DNA of 64,000 nt from Arthrobacter sp. StoSoilB5. GTDB taxonomy: Bacteria; Actinomycetota; Actinomycetes; Actinomycetales; Micrococcaceae. Positions 59,385-64,000 of the stretch are shown here, piece after piece (position 1 is the stretch's first letter; every line of letters starts with the position of its first letter). The translations under genes were made by a program, and so were the position numbers. The notes beneath the pieces were generated by a model. The model made no database searches, was not told the origin of the DNA, and saw only the letters and a list, made by a program, of their open reading frames with translations. Where the stretch lies: contig NZ_AP024646.1 of NCBI RefSeq assembly GCF_019977235.1, positions 1,488,001 through 1,552,000 of the forward strand, written 5' to 3'.

Positions 59385-61834
59385 GCACCACACCAAATCT
59401 TCGCGTGCGTCCGCGCCCGGGTTCCCGGGCCAAGAACCCGGGATCGGTGTTCGCCGACGGCCGCCCGCTGTGGCATTTTGCCGTGGACTGTGGCGCCTTG
59501 GTGATCCTGCTGTTCCTGGGCGTGCTTGGCTTCAGCCTGAGCTTCGGGGGAGACCCGCGGTACCTCATTGCAGGGCTGGGTGGCGTTTTCCTGGGACTGG
59601 GCATCGCGATCCTTAACGCGCACCTTCGTTTGGGACTGCTGATCACCACCGCCCTGGGCTTCGGTGCCTACATGCTGTTCGGTTCGGCACTGGCGGTGCC
59701 AGACTCAGCCGTGCTCGGGGTGCTGCCCAGCCTTGAATCGCTGAGGACCTTGCTGCTGGGCGTCGTGTTCGCCTGGAAGGATATGCTCACGGTCGGCGTG
59801 CCGGTGGGCACAGCCAACGGCATGCTCATAGTGCCGTTCCTGAGTTCACTGATCACTGCGCTGGCTGCCGGTTTGTTGACCTGGCGCCTGAAGAGCCCGT
59901 ATTGGCCGCTGCTGCCCGTGCTGGTCCTCTTCATTACGGGCATCGCGTTCAGTACCAGCGCCGGTTTCCTCAACGTGGAGCGCGGGGTTTCGCTGACCAT
60001 CGTGTCGATAGTCTGGGCGACGTTCCGCCGTGACGCACTCCGGCAAAGCAGCACCAAAGCCGTTTCCGCCAACAGGCCGGAGTTCGACGCCGGTGCGGCC
60101 CGCCGCGGGAAGCTTCGCCGTCTGGGAACTGCTGCCGCAGTGGTGGCCGCCGCCGTCGGAATGACCGCAGTCGCTTCGCCCCTTGTGACGGCGGGCGATG
60201 ACCGGAAGGTACTGCGCAACACGATCGTCCCGCCGTTCGACCCCCGCGACTACATCACGCCGTTGGCGAGCTTCCGGAACTTCGTCAAGGACGAGAAGGA
60301 CCAGACGCTGTTCACGGTCAAGGGACTGCCCAAGGACGCACGCGTGCGACTCGCGGCGTTGGATGCCTTCAACGGCCTGAACTACACCATGGATCCCAAC
60401 AGCTCCGGCAACTTCAGCAAGGTGGGCGATGCCCGCTCGCTAAACACGCTGGCAGATACGGGAAGCCCGGTAGGTGGAACCAATTACACGCTGGAAATCA
60501 GCATCGAGGACTACCAGGGCTATTTTGTCCCAGGTGGCCGGCACACTACGGGCATGAGCTTCCTGCAGAGCTCCGGGGCGGCGTCCGGACTGTACTTCAA
60601 CGCCGGCACGGATACGGCTGTGACCACCAAGGGCCTGGCAAAGGGCGACAATTACACAGTCCAGGTTTCTGATCCGGGGACCCTCGAACATGGCCAGCTG
60701 ACGCAGTACGACTTCGCCAAGCTCGCGTTGCCCGAAGCCCAGGAAGTGCCTCCGATCGTCGCCTCCCAGGCCAACGAGCTCTCGGCCGACGCGCCCACCG
60801 CCATCGACCGTGTGCGGCAGATCGAAGCCCATTTCCAGAAGAGCGGGGCGTTTAGTAATGGCCTGGTGGCTGACGGCCAGTTGCCGAGCCTTCCTGGACA
60901 CAGCGCGGCGCGCGTCCGCAGCCTGCTTTCCGCCAAGCAAATGCTGGGCGATGACGAACAGTACGCCGTAGCGATGTCACTCATGCTGCGCCACCTCGGC
61001 ATCCCCTCTCGCGTTGTCATGGGGTTCTATCCGGATCCCAAGAGCCCGGAAAACGGTGCCGGGGACGTCAAGATCACAGGCAAGGACGTGCACGCCTGGG
61101 TGGAGGTGGCCTTCGACCGCGTCGGCTGGGTATCGTTTGATCCCACTCCGCCCAAGGACAACGTGCCCATTCCGCCGGACCCGGAGAACAAGTCCAAGCC
61201 CAAGCCGCAGGTGCTGCAGCCGCCGCCCCCGCCTCAGGAGCCCGCGGACCTGCCGCCGGACTCCACGCCGGACGCCTTGGATGCCGACGAGAAGAAAGAC
61301 AACCCGTGGCTGTTCTGGGGACCATTGCTTGCAGCCCTCGGCGTGGCCATGATTCCCGTGGGGATTCTCGCCGTGCCGCTGCTGCTGATCCTGCTGCTTA
61401 AATCACGACGCCGGAAGGCTCGTTTCCGTGATGGCCACCCCGCCCAGCGGGTTGGCGGTGGGTGGAACGAGGTGCTGAGCCTTGCCACAGACATGGGCGC
61501 CTCAATTGACGCGAAGTCGACCCGGCGTGAATCGGCTACTGTCATCGCGGATGCGTTCCCGGTCACGGGAACTACCACCACGATGTTGGCACACAGGGCT
61601 GACGCCGCAGTTTTCGGCGCGGGGCAACCCAGCGAGGAAGAAGTCAAGGAGTACTGGGAGATCGTGGATTCCTCGCTCGAGGACATCGCAGGGAGCGTTG
61701 GTTTCTGGAAGCGGCAGCAGGCCCGGTTCTCGCCGAGGTCCCTGCTTTCCGATGGCAGGGCCGCGCTGGGCCAGCGGGAACAGGCACCCCGGGACACGGC
61801 GGGCGCCATATTCACCAAGGGCAAGCTGTTATAG
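59381..61834 (+). CDS. Transglutaminase-like (TgpA-type) membrane protein with catalytic Cys replaced by Asp
   Basis: An 817-residue protein. Six to seven membrane helices in the first 260 residues are followed by an extracytoplasmic region, a transglutaminase-like core (about 480-590), a Pro-rich stretch (LQPPPPPQEPADLPPDS), one more helix (LAALGVAMIPVGILAVPLLL) and a cytoplasmic tail. In the core the usual G-x-C-E-x-Y/F-A reads GDDEQYAVAM, so the nucleophile Cys is Asp525. His571 (DVHAWVEV) and Asp587 (SFDPTP) are kept. It is therefore probably a binding or scaffold protein, not a transglutaminase or protease. ATGA overlap with DUF58. Confidence 0.9.
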   Translation: MSTTPNLRVRPRPGSRAKNPGSVFADGRPLWHFAVDCGALVILLFLGVLGFSLSFGGDPRYLIAGLGGVFLGLGIAILNAHLRLGLLITTALGFGAYMLFGSALAVPDSAVLGVLPSLESLRTLLLGVVFAWKDMLTVGVPVGTANGMLIVPFLSSLITALAAGLLTWRLKSPYWPLLPVLVLFITGIAFSTSAGFLNVERGVSLTIVSIVWATFRRDALRQSSTKAVSANRPEFDAGAARRGKLRRLGTAAAVVAAAVGMTAVASPLVTAGDDRKVLRNTIVPPFDPRDYITPLASFRNFVKDEKDQTLFTVKGLPKDARVRLAALDAFNGLNYTMDPNSSGNFSKVGDARSLNTLADTGSPVGGTNYTLEISIEDYQGYFVPGGRHTTGMSFLQSSGAASGLYFNAGTDTAVTTKGLAKGDNYTVQVSDPGTLEHGQLTQYDFAKLALPEAQEVPPIVASQANELSADAPTAIDRVRQIEAHFQKSGAFSNGLVADGQLPSLPGHSAARVRSLLSAKQMLGDDEQYAVAMSLMLRHLGIPSRVVMGFYPDPKSPENGAGDVKITGKDVHAWVEVAFDRVGWVSFDPTPPKDNVPIPPDPENKSKPKPQVLQPPPPPQEPADLPPDSTPDALDADEKKDNPWLFWGPLLAALGVAMIPVGILAVPLLLILLLKSRRRKARFRDGHPAQRVGGGWNEVLSLATDMGASIDAKSTRRESATVIADAFPVTGTTTTMLAHRADAAVFGAGQPSEEEVKEYWEIVDSSLEDIAGSVGFWKRQQARFSPRSLLSDGRAALGQREQAPRDTAGAIFTKGKLL

Positions 61835-61836
61835 GA

Positions 61837-61890
61837 GGGCAACCCGTTCAAGAAGGGCAACCCATTCAAGAAGGGCAACCCGTTCAAGAA
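61837..61890 (+). repeat. 18-bp tandem repeat, three units, before the FHA gene
   Basis: GGGCAACCC(G/A)TTCAAGAA is repeated at 61837-61854, 61855-61872 and 61873-61890, then GGGCAGG leads to the ATG at 61902. Each junction recreates an AAGAAGGG purine run like a ribosome-binding site. The array fills the gap between the stop at 61834 and the FHA start, so its copy number could alter spacing or initiation. Confidence 0.85.
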
Positions 61891-61901
61891 GGGCAGGATT
61901 G

Positions 61902-63344
61902 ATGAGCAGTGAACCTGAGCTGTGCCCGGCCTGCAAGCACCCGGTGCGCCCCGGCGCGGCCTTTTGCACTCATTGCGGATCGCCGCTGGCCAATCGTGGC
62001 GCCCGGAAGGAGCGCAACGTCAACCGTGCCCAGGCCGCGGCCTTGGACTTCGCAACCCGGCAAGGCCTGCCCGATCCCGGTAGTATCTCGGTAGTGCCGG
62101 CGACGACACCACCAATGCAGCAGCAGGGATATGCAGATGCTGCCAAAGCACATCCGGGGCCAGGGGGAGGGACCACAATGACTGCACAGCTCGAACTTGT
62201 ACCGGCATCTGCGGGGAAACGCCTGGGCGCTGCAGTGCTGGACTGGTTGGGACCTGTTGCCGTCCTTGCAACCACCTTCGCACTTGGCATTGCCGGCATC
62301 ACCCAAACGCGGCGGAACGGTTTTATCGTCTACGACACAGGACTGTTGGTTCTCTTGGGGAGCATCGGCCTGGGTGTCACAGTGCTCTACATGTTTGTAC
62401 TGCTGGGACTCGAAGCCCGGTCCGGAAACACCATCGGTAATCACCTGATGGGGATCCGGAGTTCCGATGCCGACGGCTACGCGCCGGGCGGGGGCGTAGT
62501 TTTTGTCCGAGGCATCCTCACCGGCGGGCTTCTTTTACTGGGGGCAATCCTCGGCGCTGTACTGTTGGGCCTTGGCTTCCTGGGACTGGTCCTGTGGATC
62601 GCGCTCCCGCTCATGGTCCTCGGGGTGGTTTGGGCTTGCCTGGTGGTTGTTTCCAACGCCTGGGATAGGAACGGCAAGCTACGTGGCTGGCATGACATGG
62701 CGGCCAAGTCCCTGGTATTCGATGTCCACGCGGGCCGGAACCCGGTTGCTACTGGAGGAATCCAGGGGCCCTACAGCTTTGCCCCGGTGGAGCTACCGCC
62801 GGTTCAGCCAGTGGCCTCGCCGGTCCCCTCAATGTCAGCTGCCCAGTTCGTGTCCACACCGCAGCCTGTCTCAAACCCGCGGCCGGTCTCCAACCCGCAG
62901 CCTGTCTCGAACCCGCAGCCTGTCTCCAACCCGCAGCCGGCGCCTGTGGCCTCCGCGCACCCCGACGACGACGTCGAGCGGACCCAGATGCGGCCTGGAA
63001 CTGCACGGGCCCAGGCAGTGCTCCGCATCCGTGTTGACGACGGCCAGGACGTGGAACTTGGAGGAACGGTCCTTGTTGGCCGCAATCCAGCACCCCAGCC
63101 CGGGGAAGCTGCTGGGCAGTTGGTGGCCGTTTCGGATCCCGGAAGGTCCATCTCCAAAACCCATTTGCACCTGCGGGTTGATGGCGATGGCGTGTGGGTT
63201 ACAGACCGCAACTCCACCAATGGCAGCGCTGTCACTACGCCCGATGGCCTCCAAGCCCGGCTTCATCCGGGGGAAGCAGTTTTCGTCAGACCCGGTTCCA
63301 CCGTTTACTTCGGGGACCGTTCCTTCCACCTAGGACAAGCATGA
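61902..63344 (+). CDS. Zinc-ribbon, RDD and FHA domain membrane protein
   Basis: A 480-residue protein from ATG 61902. Residues 8-28 are a zinc ribbon (CPACKHPVRPGAAFCTHCG). An RDD domain (about 105-285) has several helices: GKRLGAAVLDWLGPVAVLAT and GNHLMGIRSSDADGYAPGGG. A Pro-rich linker with four six-residue repeats (QPVSNP, 62862-62933) leads to a C-terminal FHA domain (about 380-480: GTVLVGRNPAP, GRSISKTHLHLRVD, VTDRNSTNGSAVT) that should bind phosphothreonine. It suggests Ser/Thr-kinase control of the operon's products; its stop overlaps the PP2C start. Confidence 0.92.
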   Translation: MSSEPELCPACKHPVRPGAAFCTHCGSPLANRGARKERNVNRAQAAALDFATRQGLPDPGSISVVPATTPPMQQQGYADAAKAHPGPGGGTTMTAQLELVPASAGKRLGAAVLDWLGPVAVLATTFALGIAGITQTRRNGFIVYDTGLLVLLGSIGLGVTVLYMFVLLGLEARSGNTIGNHLMGIRSSDADGYAPGGGVVFVRGILTGGLLLLGAILGAVLLGLGFLGLVLWIALPLMVLGVVWACLVVVSNAWDRNGKLRGWHDMAAKSLVFDVHAGRNPVATGGIQGPYSFAPVELPPVQPVASPVPSMSAAQFVSTPQPVSNPRPVSNPQPVSNPQPVSNPQPAPVASAHPDDDVERTQMRPGTARAQAVLRIRVDDGQDVELGGTVLVGRNPAPQPGEAAGQLVAVSDPGRSISKTHLHLRVDGDGVWVTDRNSTNGSAVTTPDGLQARLHPGEAVFVRPGSTVYFGDRSFHLGQA

Positions 63345-64000
63345 ACTCACAGCCGGCCAGCCCCGCCGATGCGGATTCCAACACCGCTGGATCCGCCTTT
63401 CAGCTCAGCTACGGATACGGTACGGACCGCGGACTGCGCCGCGAGCTCAACGAGGATTCCTTCATAGCCTCAGATCCCGTCTTCGCGGTTGCCGACGGCA
63501 TGGGTGGCCATGAAGCCGGCGAGATCGCCAGTGGCATGTGTGTCCGGACCCTGGGCAGTGCACCGGTCCTGGCTGCGGGGGTCCGATCGGCTTCGGCAGC
63601 GGACCTGCAGGATTGCTTGTTGAAAGCGGACGCCAGGATCCGCGAAGCCACAGGGGCACGTGCGGGCACCACGCTCTCCGGCGTTGTTGTGGTGGAACAA
63701 ATGGGTTTGCCGTACTGGCTGGTCATGAACATTGGGGATTCCCGGACGTATCGCCTGAGCCAGGGGCAGTTCGCCCAGATCAGCGTTGACCATTCAGAAG
63801 TCCAGGAGCTGGTGGACTCCGGTGACATCACGGCCGAGCAAGCTGCCGTTCACCCCCGCAGGCATGTGGTCACCCGCGCTTTGGGCACCGGCGACGAAAC
63901 CGAGGCAGACTTCTGGTTGCTCCCCATTCAGGAGGGGGACCGGATCATGGTCTGCTCGGACGGGCTGAACGGCGAACTGGGGGATGACCATCTGTTCCGC
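63341..64000 (+). CDS. PP2C-family Ser/Thr phosphatase (partial, C-terminus beyond window)
   Basis: The frame opens at ATG 63341 (ATGA overlap with the FHA gene) and is still open at 64000, giving 220 residues. PP2C motifs: RGLRRELNEDSFI (RxxNED), FAVADGMGGHEAGEIAS (DGMGGH metal site), GTTLSGVVVV, VMNIGDSRTYRL (GDSR), VVTRALGTG and MVCSDGLNGEL (SDG metal ligand). It removes phosphates from Ser/Thr; the FHA protein before it is a likely partner. A kinase gene may follow outside the window. Confidence 0.94.
   Translation, partial: MNSQPASPADADSNTAGSAFQLSYGYGTDRGLRRELNEDSFIASDPVFAVADGMGGHEAGEIASGMCVRTLGSAPVLAAGVRSASAADLQDCLLKADARIREATGARAGTTLSGVVVVEQMGLPYWLVMNIGDSRTYRLSQGQFAQISVDHSEVQELVDSGDITAEQAAVHPRRHVVTRALGTGDETEADFWLLPIQEGDRIMVCSDGLNGELGDDHLFR

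Overview
The window is high-GC, gene-dense actinobacterial DNA. Gene content and order suggest Arthrobacter sensu lato (Micrococcaceae); this is inference from family resemblance, with no database search. I recognised no tRNA, rRNA, CRISPR array, prophage or intact insertion sequence.

Layout. 1-9.4 kb: a GMC (cholesterol-oxidase-like) oxidoreductase coupled to a metallophosphoesterase that runs off the left edge, two small soluble proteins, a LacI regulator divergent from a sugar porter, and an APC permease. 9.4-14.9 kb: nitrite assimilation and siroheme synthesis (nirB-cobA-hemD/wHTH, with nirD divergent) around a GlnR-type box array. 15-25 kb: phosphohexomutase, purine nucleoside phosphorylase and an LpdA-like flavoprotein. 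Between the first two of these lie levansucrase and levanase and a divergent pair: a membrane-anchored sigma-factor-like protein and a one-pass protein with four Ig-like (Big_2-type) domains. 25-31 kb: MBL hydrolase and assimilatory nitrate genes (narK-nasA-nasB-like). 31-36 kb: MHS transporter, accA3-like biotin carboxylase, Maf, and a decayed HAD hydrolase flanked by 32-bp-period repeats. 36-45 kb: TetR-MMPL pair, DUF222/HNH protein, YbjQ protein, glutamate/dicarboxylate symporter and DUF885 protein. 45-50.5 kb: accD/accE, an SDR behind a perfect palindrome, birA, a PH-like membrane protein and a class III nucleotidyl cyclase. 50.5-64 kb: one large operon made of a 2039-residue repeat protein, MoxR ATPase, DUF58, a transglutaminase-like membrane protein, a zinc-ribbon/RDD/FHA protein and a PP2C phosphatase that runs off the right edge.

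How the parts fit. Nitrate enters through NarK and is reduced by NasA/NasB and then NirB/NirD. CobA feeds siroheme synthesis, and the GlnR-like array ties the system to nitrogen limitation. AccA (biotin carboxylase plus carrier), AccD, AccE and BirA form a carboxylase set with its biotinylating enzyme. Levansucrase and levanase make and digest exported fructan.

Most unusual items: the membrane sigma-like/Ig-domain pair at 20.7-22.6 kb; a 32-bp-period repeat family with core CTCTCACATCCT at three loci; a transglutaminase-fold protein whose catalytic Cys is Asp; an LpdA-like enzyme with no redox cysteines; and several clean palindromic operators.
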